Shown piece by piece: positions 53,678 to 61,941 of a stretch of DNA of 64,000 nucleotides. How positions within the stretch are numbered: position 1 is the first letter of the stretch; the number at the start of each line of letters is the position of its first letter. Location: the NCBI GenBank assembly GCA_947494035.1, contig CANLTN010000001.1, positions 124,001 through 188,000 on the forward strand, in the 5' to 3' direction. Origin of the DNA: Pseudovibrio sp947494035 (GTDB taxonomy: Bacteria > Pseudomonadota > Alphaproteobacteria > Rhizobiales > Stappiaceae). The notes beneath the pieces are model-generated. The model was not told the DNA's origin, did not search any database, and saw only the letters and a list, made by a program, of their open reading frames with translations. Position numbers and translations under genes: made by a program.

Positions 53678-55504
53678 ATGGCTATCAGCGCAAACCGTTT
53701 GGAGCTGCTGCAGATCGCTGACGCGGTTGCCCGCGAAAAGTCGATCGACCGTAGCATCGTGATTGCTGCTCTTGAGGATGCAATCCAAAAAGCCGCTCGC
53801 TCCCGTTACGGCACCGAGACTGAAGTTCGTGCTGAGATTAATCCGAAAACCGGTGAAATTCGCCTCCAGCGTTTGCTGCAGGTTGTTGAGGTTGTCGAAA
53901 ATATCTCCACCGAGATTGCTCTGGTTGATGCGCAGGAGCGCAACCCGGATGCAACCGTCGGCGACTTTATGGCAGATCCGCTACCACCGCTGGACTTTGG
54001 CCGCATCGCAGCCCAGTCTGCCAAGCAGGTGATCGTTCAGAAAGTACGCGAAGCCGAGCGTGATCAGCAGTACGATGAGTTCAAAGACCGCATTGGTGAA
54101 GTGCTCAACGCTGTTGTTAAGCGTGTTGAATACGGCAACGTCGTCGTTGATACCGGTAAGGGCGAAGCAATCGTTCGTCGCGACGAACTGATCCCACGCG
54201 AGATCTTCCGCAATGGTGATCGCATCCGCGCGTTGATCTTTGATGTACGCCGCGAACAGCGCGGTCCGCAGGTATTCCTGTCCCGTACACACCCACAGTT
54301 CATGGCTAAATTGTTCGCGCAGGAAGTGCCGGAAATCTACGACGGTGTTATCGAGATCAAGGCTGTGGCTCGCGATCCGGGCTCCCGTGCAAAAATTGCT
54401 GTTCTGTCCAGCGACAGTTCTATTGATCCGGTTGGCGCGTGTGTTGGTATGCGTGGCTCCCGTGTTCAGGCTGTTGTTGGTGAGCTTCAGGGCGAAAAAA
54501 TCGACATCATTCCTTGGAATGACGATGCCGCAACCTTCATCGTGAACGCGCTTCAGCCTGCTGAAGTTGCCAAAGTTGTCCTTGACGAAGATTCCGAGCG
54601 TATTGAAGTGGTTGTCCCGAATGACCAGTTGTCACTGGCAATTGGTCGCCGTGGTCAGAACGTTCGTCTCGCCTCTCAGCTGACCGGCTGGGGCATCGAC
54701 ATCATGACGGAAGCTGAAGAGTCCGAGCGTCGCCAGAAAGAATTCCAGGTTCGCTCTGATCTCTTCCAGAATACACTGAATGTTGATGAGATGGTTTCTC
54801 AACTTCTCGCATCAGAAGGCTTTACTTCTGTAGAGGAAGTCGCGTACGTTGACCTCGACGAAATCTCCTCTATCGAAGGCTTCGACGAAGAGACTGCCGA
54901 CGAAATTCAGGCGCGCGCCCGTGAATTCCTGGAGGAACAGGAAGCAAAACTTACGGAAGAGCGTCGTCAGCTTGGTGTTTCCGACGAACTGGTTCAGGTT
55001 CCTGGTCTCACTTCCGCAATGCTGGTTGCATTGGGTAAAGACGAAATCAAAACCATGGAAGACCTTGCAGGCTGTGCAGCTGACGACCTTGTTGGCTGGA
55101 CCGAGCGTAAGGATAAAGAAACCATTCGCGTAGAAGGTAGTCTGAGCAGTTTCGATCTGTCTCGCGCAGATGCGGAAGCCATCGTTATGTCAGCCCGTGT
55201 TGCAGCAGGCTGGATTTCTGCGGAAGATCTCGTGGAAGTTTCTGACGAAGAGCTGGAAGCAGTTGATGATGAGCTAGAGGCATCTGACGAAGAGCTGGAA
55301 GCTGTTGACGATGAGCTGGAGGCTTCTGACGAAGAGCAGGAAGTCTCTTCTGACGAAGAACTTGAAGCTTCTGAGCAGGAGCCGGAACTCGAAGACGAAG
55401 TCTCCGCAGACGAAACAATTGAAGAGACTGTGGTTGACGCCGACGAGGAATTGGCGCAAGAGAGCGGTGAAGAAGACGCTAAAGGCGAGCAGTCCTCTAA
55501 ATAA
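53678..55504 (+). CDS. nusA: Transcription termination/antitermination factor NusA
   Basis: A 608-residue RNA polymerase-binding factor. The N-terminal domain (LLQIADAVAREKSIDRSIV) is followed by S1 (about 135-200), two KH domains (about 205-345; GACVGMRGSRVQAVVGEL and LAIGRRGQNVRLASQLTGW) and helix-hairpin-helix repeats to about 515. The final 90 residues are an acidic tail with tandem repeats, making it longer than E. coli NusA (495). It controls pausing, termination and antitermination. Confidence 0.97.
   Translation: MAISANRLELLQIADAVAREKSIDRSIVIAALEDAIQKAARSRYGTETEVRAEINPKTGEIRLQRLLQVVEVVENISTEIALVDAQERNPDATVGDFMADPLPPLDFGRIAAQSAKQVIVQKVREAERDQQYDEFKDRIGEVLNAVVKRVEYGNVVVDTGKGEAIVRRDELIPREIFRNGDRIRALIFDVRREQRGPQVFLSRTHPQFMAKLFAQEVPEIYDGVIEIKAVARDPGSRAKIAVLSSDSSIDPVGACVGMRGSRVQAVVGELQGEKIDIIPWNDDAATFIVNALQPAEVAKVVLDEDSERIEVVVPNDQLSLAIGRRGQNVRLASQLTGWGIDIMTEAEESERRQKEFQVRSDLFQNTLNVDEMVSQLLASEGFTSVEEVAYVDLDEISSIEGFDEETADEIQARAREFLEEQEAKLTEERRQLGVSDELVQVPGLTSAMLVALGKDEIKTMEDLAGCAADDLVGWTERKDKETIRVEGSLSSFDLSRADAEAIVMSARVAAGWISAEDLVEVSDEELEAVDDELEASDEELEAVDDELEASDEEQEVSSDEELEASEQEPELEDEVSADETIEETVVDADEELAQESGEEDAKGEQSSK
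55241..55324 (+). repeat. Tandem 42-nt repeat in nusA (acidic tail)
   Basis: Two near-identical 42-nt units encode SDEELEAVDDELEA (residues 522-535 and 536-549), followed by a shorter diverged SDEEQEV and SDEELEA. The units differ mainly at third codon positions. The repeat keeps the reading frame. Confidence 0.85.
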
Positions 55505-55537
55505 TCTGTAGCCGCTTGACTGCAGAAAAAAGATTTA

Positions 55538-55591
55538 TACGGGGGTGTGTTGAAATTGCAGCATGTGACTGCAGGTTTCTGCATCCCCGTA
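55538..55591 (+). other. Nested inverted repeats between nusA and ylxR
   Basis: TACGGGG and CCCCGTA can close a loop that contains a smaller TGCAG / CTGCA hairpin. No T-run follows, so it is likely an mRNA structure within the operon rather than a terminator. Confidence 0.35.
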
Positions 55592-55634
55592 ACTGAATGA
55601 AAAATAACAACAATAGTTGGATTGGGATAACGAA

Positions 55635-56282
55635 GTGCCGAGAAAAAATGAGCCGACGGAACGCACCTGCGCAATAACGCGTGAAGTTCTACCGGTGACA
55701 GATCTTCTCAGATTCGTTATGGCTCCTGACAAGACTGTTGTAGTTGATGTGAAGGGCACCCTCCCGGGACGTGGGGTATGGGTGACCGCAAAGAAGTCTG
55801 TTTTGCAGGAAGCGATCAAAAAGCGTGCTTTCTCGAGAGGCTTTAAGGAGCAGGTTAACGCTGAAGACGGTTTGGCCGACCACACCGACAAACTACTAGA
55901 GCAGGCAACTTTGGGCGCACTGTCCATTAGCCGAAAAGCCGGCAATCTGATTGTTGGATTTTCGAAAGTCGAGGCAGCTCTCAAAAAAGAGAGTGTTCTT
56001 GCTCTGGTACACGCCACTGATGCCTCTGAAGATGGTGTGCGTAAGTTGGCGGCCGTAGCCGCTTCTAGATTTGGCAAGGTGGATCGTCTCAGCGTGATCC
56101 GCCAGTTTACCTCGGCGCAGATGAGTACGCATCTGGGTCGGGAAAACGTTATACATGCTGTACTGCTGGCCGGCGAGGCGGGCAGAAATTTCGTGAAGCA
56201 TGCGCAACGCCTTGCGCTATTCCGCGAAGTCTCTGTTAAGGCCGACGACGACGGTACAAAGGGTGCAGTGGCGCAGGACTGA
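55635..56282 (+). CDS. YlxR-L7Ae fusion RNA-binding protein
   Basis: A protein of about 215 residues joining two domains. Residues about 8-85 are YlxR/DUF448 (ERTCAITREVLP, GRGVWVTAKKSVLQEAIKKRAF), and about 95-190 resemble the L7Ae/L30e RNA-binding fold (GALSISRKAGNLIVGFSKVEAAL). This fusion is standard in alphaproteobacteria in place of separate YlxR and YlxQ. The GTG at 55635 with GGGA upstream is preferred over the TTG at 55617. Function is probably in rRNA, tRNA or RNase P-related RNA binding. Confidence 0.9.
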   Translation: MPRKNEPTERTCAITREVLPVTDLLRFVMAPDKTVVVDVKGTLPGRGVWVTAKKSVLQEAIKKRAFSRGFKEQVNAEDGLADHTDKLLEQATLGALSISRKAGNLIVGFSKVEAALKKESVLALVHATDASEDGVRKLAAVAASRFGKVDRLSVIRQFTSAQMSTHLGRENVIHAVLLAGEAGRNFVKHAQRLALFREVSVKADDDGTKGAVAQD

Positions 56283-56289
56283 AGGCAAT

Positions 56290-59200
56290 ATGAGCGATAC
56301 CAAAAACAACCACGACAATCCCGACGGCGGGGAAAAGAAAACGCTGGGCCTCAAACGCGGAGGCAGTGTTGAGAAGGGCACTGTTAAGCAGAGCTTCTCC
56401 CACGGCCGCTCCAAGGCAGTCGTCGTGGAAAAGAAGAAGCGCCGTGTAGTTGTGCCGGGCCAGGAAGGCTCCGCTGCACCTGCATCCGCATCTGCAACTT
56501 CTGCTTCTCCTGCGGCCTCCACAACTGGCACTGAAAAGCGTCCAGCCCAAAACCGTGGCCAGCAGCAGCCTCGTCGCGGCGGCGAAGGCCAAAGACGCGG
56601 TGAGCAAGGTGCCGGTCGCGGTGGCAACCGCAACAACCAACGCCGTGGCGGCGGCGGTGGCCAAGGCAGCGGTGCGGTCCTCAAGACCTTGACCAAGGGC
56701 GAAGCAGACGCACGTCTCGCAGCGCTTAAAATGGCCAAGATCCGTGAAGTAGAGGATGCCAAGCGTCGCGTAGTAGAAGCAAAGCGTCAGGAAGAACTGG
56801 CACAGCAGCGCGCGATTGAAGCCGAAAAGAAACGTATTGAAGACGAAGCTCGCGCCAAGCGTGAAGCTGAAGAAGCTGCAGTACGTGAAAAAGCTGAAGC
56901 AGAAGCGAAAGCCAAGGCTGATGCTGAGGCGAAGGCGAAAGCTGCAGCTGCTCCAAAACCTGCACAGCGTGATGAACGCCCTGCTCGCAACGGTGAACGC
57001 CCACAGCGTTCCGGCGATCGTGGCCCTCGTCCGGCAGGTGACCGTGGCCCTCGTCCAGCAGGCGATCGTGGTCCTCGTCCGGCAGGTGATCGTGGCCCTC
57101 GTCCAGGTGGTGACCGTGGTCCTCGCCCGGCAGGTGATCGTGGCCCTCGTCCAGGTGGTGACCGTGGTCCTCGTCCGGCAGGCGATCGTGGTCCTCGTCC
57201 AGGTGGTGACCGTGGCCGTCCGCCAATGCGTGATGGTAAGCCTCCTCGTTTGGATGGTCCGCGTCCGGGCGCTCGCTCCGCTGCTCCAGCCGCTCCGGTT
57301 GAAAGCATGGAAGTCGCGAAGACCCCATCTAAGAAGATGGCTCTTAAGCCGGTTACCCGCGACAGAAAGCCTGATGCTCCAAGCAAAACAACCCGTACTG
57401 TAGGCGATGACCGTCGTAAGTCGAAGCTGACGATTACCCGCGCAACAGGTGGTGATGAAGGCCGTAGCCGTTCACTGGCATCCATGCGCCGTCGTCGTGA
57501 AAAAGAAAAACGTCAGGGCCAGAAGGTTGTTCGCGAGAAAGTTGCTCGTGAGGTAACACTTCCAGACGCGATCACCATTCAGGATCTCGCACAGCGTATG
57601 TCTGAGCGTGCTGTTGATGTGATCAAACTGCTCATGAAGCAGGGCCAGATGATGAAGATCAACGACATCATCGACGCTGATACTGCGGAATTGATCGCAG
57701 TGGAAATGGGCCACACTGTTAAGCGTGTTTCTGAAGCGGATGTTGAAGAAGGTCTCTTCACCATCGAAGACGATGACACCGCACTGGTATCCCGTCCTCC
57801 TGTAGTGACCATCATGGGTCACGTTGACCACGGTAAGACATCACTTCTTGATGCACTGCGTAAGGCAAACGTTGCTTCTGGTGAAGCTGGCGGCATTACA
57901 CAGCACATCGGTGCATACCAGGTTGAGCAGAACGGCCAGAAGGTTACCTTCATCGATACGCCTGGTCACGCCGCATTTACTCAGATGCGTGCACGTGGTG
58001 CCAAGTCCACCGACGTTGTGATCCTTGTGGTTGCTGCGGATGATGGTGTGATGCCACAGACCAAAGAAGCTATTGTTCACGCAAAAGCTGCTGGCGTTCC
58101 GCTGATCATCGCGATCAACAAGATGGACAAACCAGGTGCTGATCCTTCCCGCGTTCGCAACGACCTTCTTCGCGAAGATCTCGTTGTAGAAACCATGGGT
58201 GGTGACGTCATCGACGTGGAAGTTTCTGCAAAAGCAGGCACTAACCTCGACAAGCTGATCGAAATGATCCTGCTGCAGGCTGAAGTTCTTGAACTGAAAG
58301 CCAACCCTGACCGCATGGCTGAAGGTACCGTAATCGAAGCCAAGCTCGACAAGGGCCGTGGTCCGGTAGCGACTGTTCTGGTTCAGAAGGGTACGCTGAA
58401 GGTTGGTGACATCGTGATTGCTGGCTCTGAATGGGGTCGTGTTCGTGCGATGCTCGACGAGAATGGCAAACAGGTTAAGGAAGCTGGTCCTTCCAAGCCG
58501 GTTGAAGTTCTTGGCTTCCAGTCCACGCCATCAGCTGGTGATATGGTTGCAGTCGTAGAAAACGAAGGCCGTGCTCGCGAGATTTCCGAATATCGTCAGC
58601 GCCAGAAACGCGATCAGATTGCAGCACGTATTGCTGGGTCCCGCGGTTCTCTGGAAGCGATGATGAAGGGCTTGCAGGAAGAAGGCAAAAAAGAATTCCC
58701 GCTCATCATCAAGTCCGATGTGCAGGGTTCTGCCGAAGCAATCCAGGGTGCTCTGGAAGAACTGGGCAACGACGAAGTCGGTGCACGTGTTATTGCAGCA
58801 TCCGTGGGTGGTATCACCGAGAGCGATATCACGCTGGCGATTGCCTCCAAGGCTCCGATCATGGCGTTCAACGTTCGTGCAAACAAACAGGCTCAGGAAG
58901 CTGCACGTCGCGAAGGCGTAGAAATCCGCTACTACAGCGTGATCTACGATCTCATCGACGATGTGAAGTCCACCATGTCTGGCATGCTTGCTCCAGAGCG
59001 TCGCGAAACGTTCCTCGGTTACGCAGACATCAAAGAGATCTTCAACATCACCAAAATTGGTCGTGTTGCAGGTTGTCTGGTTACCGAAGGTGTCGTTAAG
59101 CGTGGTGCACAGGTTCGCTTGCTGCGTGATGACGTTGTCATCCACGAAGGTGAGCTGGGTACACTGAAGCGCTTCAAGGACGAAGTGAAAGAAGTAGAAT

Positions 59201-59301
59201 CTGGCGTTGAATGCGGCATGAACTTCACCAACTACAAGGATATGCGCGTCGGCGATGTGATCGAGTGCTTCCAGGTTGAAGAGATTGCGCGCTCACTCTG
59301 A
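56290..59301 (+). CDS. infB: Translation initiation factor IF-2
   Basis: A 1003-residue GTPase that brings initiator tRNA to the 30S subunit. A long low-complexity N-terminal part (1 to about 430) contains Ala/Lys/Glu-rich coiled-coil sequence (about 140-235) and GDRGPRP repeats (242-313). The G domain has GHVDHGKT (about 509-516), DTPGH and NKMD; domains II to IV follow. The ATG at 56290 follows GAAGG; the reading frame opens 30 codons earlier inside the ylxR gene. Confidence 0.98.
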   Translation: MSDTKNNHDNPDGGEKKTLGLKRGGSVEKGTVKQSFSHGRSKAVVVEKKKRRVVVPGQEGSAAPASASATSASPAASTTGTEKRPAQNRGQQQPRRGGEGQRRGEQGAGRGGNRNNQRRGGGGGQGSGAVLKTLTKGEADARLAALKMAKIREVEDAKRRVVEAKRQEELAQQRAIEAEKKRIEDEARAKREAEEAAVREKAEAEAKAKADAEAKAKAAAAPKPAQRDERPARNGERPQRSGDRGPRPAGDRGPRPAGDRGPRPAGDRGPRPGGDRGPRPAGDRGPRPGGDRGPRPAGDRGPRPGGDRGRPPMRDGKPPRLDGPRPGARSAAPAAPVESMEVAKTPSKKMALKPVTRDRKPDAPSKTTRTVGDDRRKSKLTITRATGGDEGRSRSLASMRRRREKEKRQGQKVVREKVAREVTLPDAITIQDLAQRMSERAVDVIKLLMKQGQMMKINDIIDADTAELIAVEMGHTVKRVSEADVEEGLFTIEDDDTALVSRPPVVTIMGHVDHGKTSLLDALRKANVASGEAGGITQHIGAYQVEQNGQKVTFIDTPGHAAFTQMRARGAKSTDVVILVVAADDGVMPQTKEAIVHAKAAGVPLIIAINKMDKPGADPSRVRNDLLREDLVVETMGGDVIDVEVSAKAGTNLDKLIEMILLQAEVLELKANPDRMAEGTVIEAKLDKGRGPVATVLVQKGTLKVGDIVIAGSEWGRVRAMLDENGKQVKEAGPSKPVEVLGFQSTPSAGDMVAVVENEGRAREISEYRQRQKRDQIAARIAGSRGSLEAMMKGLQEEGKKEFPLIIKSDVQGSAEAIQGALEELGNDEVGARVIAASVGGITESDITLAIASKAPIMAFNVRANKQAQEAARREGVEIRYYSVIYDLIDDVKSTMSGMLAPERRETFLGYADIKEIFNITKIGRVAGCLVTEGVVKRGAQVRLLRDDVVIHEGELGTLKRFKDEVKEVESGVECGMNFTNYKDMRVGDVIECFQVEEIARSL
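57013..57228 (+). repeat. Tandem 24-nt repeat in infB (GDRGPRPA/G)
   Basis: Eight complete 24-nt units and one diverged unit encode GDRGPRPA or GDRGPRPG in the N-terminal region of IF-2. Arg-Gly-Pro composition suggests a flexible, basic, RNA-contacting segment. Identical codons in most units indicate recent duplication, so the copy number may vary between strains. Confidence 0.93.
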
Positions 59302-59331
59302 TAAGAGCTGAGTTCAACCAATCAGAACAAT

Positions 59332-59371
59332 CAGCAGCGCCGGCGGGGAAATCTCCGTCGGCGCTCTGCTG
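59332..59371 (+). other. Hairpin between infB and rbfA
   Basis: Positions 59336-59347 and 59354-59365 form a 12-pair stem with two G-T pairs (AGCGCCGGCGGG against CTCCGTCGGCGCT, loop of six). No T-run follows. It may be an mRNA-processing or stability element in the operon. Confidence 0.5.
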
Positions 59372-59401
59372 TTACAAACTCAAAGAAATTGAGAGAAAAA
59401 A

Positions 59402-59839
59402 ATGGCAAAAGCACGCGATGAATTTGCAGGTCAGCCATCACAGCGTCAGTTGCGTGTAGGTGAGTTGGTCCGTAAGGAGCTCTCAGACATCCTGACACGC
59501 GGCCGGATCACTGATCCGGATCTGGATGGTGTGATCATCACCGTTCCTGAAGTCCGTATGTCGCCAGACCTGAGATGGGCTGATGTTCTGGTCATGCCAA
59601 TGGGTGGCCGTGACATTGACACCGTTCTGACCGCTCTCAAGCGCAACGCAAAATATTTGCGTGGTCAGGTCGCACGCCGCGTTACCATGAAGTACACCTG
59701 TGACCTCCGTTTCGTTGCAGACACGCGCTTTGACGATGATGACCTCATCACACGCCTTCTGCACGAGCCTAGCATCCGCAAGGACTTTGCTGACGGCGGC
59801 ATTGATGAGTATGACGATCAGGAAGAAGATCGCGGCTAG
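59402..59839 (+). CDS. rbfA: Ribosome-binding factor A
   Basis: A 145-residue KH-like 30S maturation factor. QRQLRVGELVRKELSDIL at the N-terminus, and LRWADVLVMPMGG, are family features; FVADTRFDDDD is close to the usual C-terminal motif. Cold-adaptation and late 16S processing role. Lies between infB and truB as in most bacteria. Confidence 0.95.
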   Translation: MAKARDEFAGQPSQRQLRVGELVRKELSDILTRGRITDPDLDGVIITVPEVRMSPDLRWADVLVMPMGGRDIDTVLTALKRNAKYLRGQVARRVTMKYTCDLRFVADTRFDDDDLITRLLHEPSIRKDFADGGIDEYDDQEEDRG

Positions 59840-59934
59840 GCTTTCGGGAGTGGTTCTTTGAAAAGGGACCACCGGGTTTTCGGGCAGAAGATGCTGAAAG
59901 CAGAACGTATGCAAAGATTTAAGAGCTGAGAAGT

Positions 59935-60912
59935 ATGGCGCGCAGACAGCAGCGACGTAGACCCCGTTTCCCTGTAAACGGTTGGCTTGTTTTGGATAAA
60001 CCTCTGAACCTGACCTCCAATGACGCATTGGGTCAGCTGAAGAGAATCTTCCACCCCGAAAAAGTTGGTCACGCAGGTACGCTTGACCCGCTGGCAACAG
60101 GTTGCTTGCCTATTGCCTTCGGAGAAGCAACAAAGACCGTCCCCTACATCATGGATGGCCGCAAGGTCTATCGTTTTGAAGTGACCTGGGGCACCCAAAC
60201 CACCTCAGACGACGCAGAAGGTGAGGCGATCAAAACGTCTGACGTGCGCCCGTCACAAGAGGAAATCCTTACAGTCCTGCCGGAATTTCGCGGCGCGATT
60301 GAGCAGGTCCCACCGATTTTCTCGGCCATCAAGGTCGATGGAAATCGTGCTTACGACCTCGCCCGCGATGGCGAAGACGTGAAGCTGGAAGCCCGCACAA
60401 TTGTAGTGCACCGTCTGGACCTCGTTGAATGTCCGGATGAGAACCGCGCAGTTTTTGAAGCTGAGTGCGGGAAGGGCACCTATGTCCGCTCTCTGGCACG
60501 GGATCTGGGCGAACGCCTCGGCACATGCGGCTATGTCACCGACCTGCGCCGTCTGCTGGTTGGACCGTTTGGCGAAGAGCAGATGGTCACACTGGACGAA
60601 CTGCGAGCTGCCAAAGAGGCAATGGCTGTTGAAGTTGAGGAAGGCGAAGAGCCTCCTGTTCTCAACCCGCTCGAAAATCCAGAGCTGATCGGGCACATCA
60701 AACCCGTTGAAGTCGCACTCCAGCAATTTGCAGAAATCAGGATTACATCTGACGCAGCCGCAAAGGTGAAGCGCGGCAATCCGGTCCTGCTCCGCGGCGC
60801 TGATGCCCCGATTGGCCCGGAAGAAGCCTATGTGGTTTCCGGCGGCAAGCTGATCGCGTTCGGTGAAGTTGCAAAGGGCCAGTTCAAGCCCAAACGGGTT
60901 TTCAATCTCTAA
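59935..60912 (+). CDS. truB: tRNA pseudouridine(55) synthase
   Basis: A 325-residue enzyme that makes pseudouridine 55 in the T-loop of tRNAs. The catalytic Asp51 is in GTLDPLATG; the KVYRFEVTWGTQT strand and the KGTYVRSLARDLG motif near 180 are intact. The short basic N-terminus RRQQRRRPRFP precedes the domain. The last gene before the rpsO region; a hairpin follows. Confidence 0.96.
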   Translation: MARRQQRRRPRFPVNGWLVLDKPLNLTSNDALGQLKRIFHPEKVGHAGTLDPLATGCLPIAFGEATKTVPYIMDGRKVYRFEVTWGTQTTSDDAEGEAIKTSDVRPSQEEILTVLPEFRGAIEQVPPIFSAIKVDGNRAYDLARDGEDVKLEARTIVVHRLDLVECPDENRAVFEAECGKGTYVRSLARDLGERLGTCGYVTDLRRLLVGPFGEEQMVTLDELRAAKEAMAVEVEEGEEPPVLNPLENPELIGHIKPVEVALQQFAEIRITSDAAAKVKRGNPVLLRGADAPIGPEEAYVVSGGKLIAFGEVAKGQFKPKRVFNL

Positions 60913-60919
60913 GGTTTTT

Positions 60920-60945
60920 GAGGAGCGCTGCCCTAAGCGCTCCTC
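60920..60945 (+). terminator. Hairpin after truB
   Basis: GAGGAGCGCT and AGCGCTCCTC form a perfect 10-bp stem with a 6-nt loop, starting 7 nt after the truB stop. It is followed by CTTGGTTTGG, so the T-run is broken, but the stem is strong enough for a terminator. Confidence 0.7.
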
Positions 60946-61348
60946 CTTGGTTTGGGGTGCTGCGTGTTGAACGAGTGCTGTATCCGGTAATCAAAATCAT
61001 AAATTGAACCAGACAAGATAGTCTTGAAATACGTGTGCTGACCTTCCAATAAGGATGGGCCGGAATAACAGCGATCAGCCTCTTGTGTAATTTGCATAAA
61101 AGCTGAGCGATTTCACTAAGGTCTTCGGTTGCACCAATATCAAGATTCTTCTGGTTTTTTGAAAGATTTTCAGTCATAGTCCCGCCGCTGGGAAGCAACC
61201 GCTTGCCCGGCTTAAATGTGTTGGCCTGACCCTGCTAGACGACATCTTGGCACGGCCCGAGTTCAGCACATAGCTCTCAAAAGAGCGCATGCCTGTGAAG
61301 GCATTCAATAAGACGCAGTTTCGGCTGCTATCACATAAGGAAAAACCG
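60946..61348 (+). promoter_or_regulatory. truB-rpsO intergenic region and rpsO leader
   Basis: A 403-bp region upstream of rpsO. Near the gene are two small hairpins: GCTCT-CAAA-AGAGC (61273-61286) and ATGCC-TGTGAA-GGCAT (61289-61304), which might be part of the S15 autoregulatory leader known in other bacteria. A minus-strand frame at about 60902-61177 (MTENLSKNQ) has no support beyond being open, so it was not called as a gene. Confidence 0.4.
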
Positions 61349-61618
61349 ATGTCGATTACGCCAGAAAAAAAAGCAGAACTGATCAAGGAATTCGCCGTTA
61401 AAGAAGGCGATACCGGATCTCCGGAAGTACAGGTAGCGATCCTGACTCACCGTATCACTGTTCTGACTGAGCACTTCAAGGGTCACAAGAAAGACAACCA
61501 CTCACGTCGTGGTCTTCTGAAAATGGTTTCTCAGCGTCGTAAGCTTCTTGACTACGTCAAGGGCAAGGAAGTTGCACGTTACCAGTCCCTGATCGAGCGT
61601 CTGGGCATTCGTCGCTAA
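61349..61618 (+). CDS. rpsO: 30S ribosomal protein S15
   Basis: An 89-residue primary 16S rRNA-binding protein. ITPEKKAELIKEF, EVQVAILTHRI and the HSRRGLLKMVSQRRKLLDYV segment are the usual S15 features. The ATG at 61349 follows AAGGA; an upstream start at 61289 is out of family. Followed by two hairpins and pnp, the usual rpsO-pnp arrangement. Confidence 0.98.
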   Translation: MSITPEKKAELIKEFAVKEGDTGSPEVQVAILTHRITVLTEHFKGHKKDNHSRRGLLKMVSQRRKLLDYVKGKEVARYQSLIERLGIRR

Positions 61619-61634
61619 GACGAAGAATTCGAAG

Positions 61635-61661
61635 CGCGGCAGCGACAGCTTGCCGCGTTTT
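61635..61661 (+). terminator. Terminator-like hairpin after rpsO
   Basis: CGCGGCA and TGCCGCG form a perfect 7-bp stem with a 9-nt loop, directly followed by TTTT. It lies 16 nt after the rpsO stop, in the place of the rpsO terminator t1 of E. coli. Confidence 0.8.
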
Positions 61662-61710
61662 CCTTACCTCCTCGCATTTCCATGGTGTTCCCTGAAAATG
61701 TTGGAGGTGT

Positions 61711-61740
61711 ATTCTGGAAAGGGGAGGCCTCTTCCAGAAT
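61711..61740 (+). promoter_or_regulatory. Hairpin in the pnp leader (candidate RNase III processing site)
   Basis: ATTCTGGAA and TTCCAGAAT make a perfect 9-bp stem whose 12-nt loop contains the palindrome GAGGCCTC. It is 201 bp before the pnp start. In E. coli a pnp leader hairpin cut by RNase III mediates autoregulation; the same use here is inference. Confidence 0.5.
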
Positions 61741-61941
61741 GAAATAGTCGAATGAAGACCTGGCAGGATTGCCGGAAACTTAGCAAACGATGAGTTTCCC
61801 GCTGTCTTGCCTGCAATTGTTCGACCTGAAAAGGCATCGCGCCCTTGTTGCTCAAGGAGTCCATGCGCGCATTGCCGGCAAATGACAGCCTCAAGTTTGA
61901 TGACGACCATCAGGCACTGAGGCGAACGTTAGGATAAAGAT

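Noticed and set aside
57013..57228. Regular 24-nt repeats considered as a CRISPR array
   Set aside because: There are no spacers; the units are contiguous, in frame with infB and coding.
56787..57485. Repeat-rich frames opposite infB with GRGPRSP units
   Set aside because: They are the mirror of the IF-2 GDRGPRP repeats.
60902..61198. 98-codon minus-strand frame between truB and rpsO
   Set aside because: Overlaps the truB end and the hairpin; composition not protein-like in its second half; no family features.
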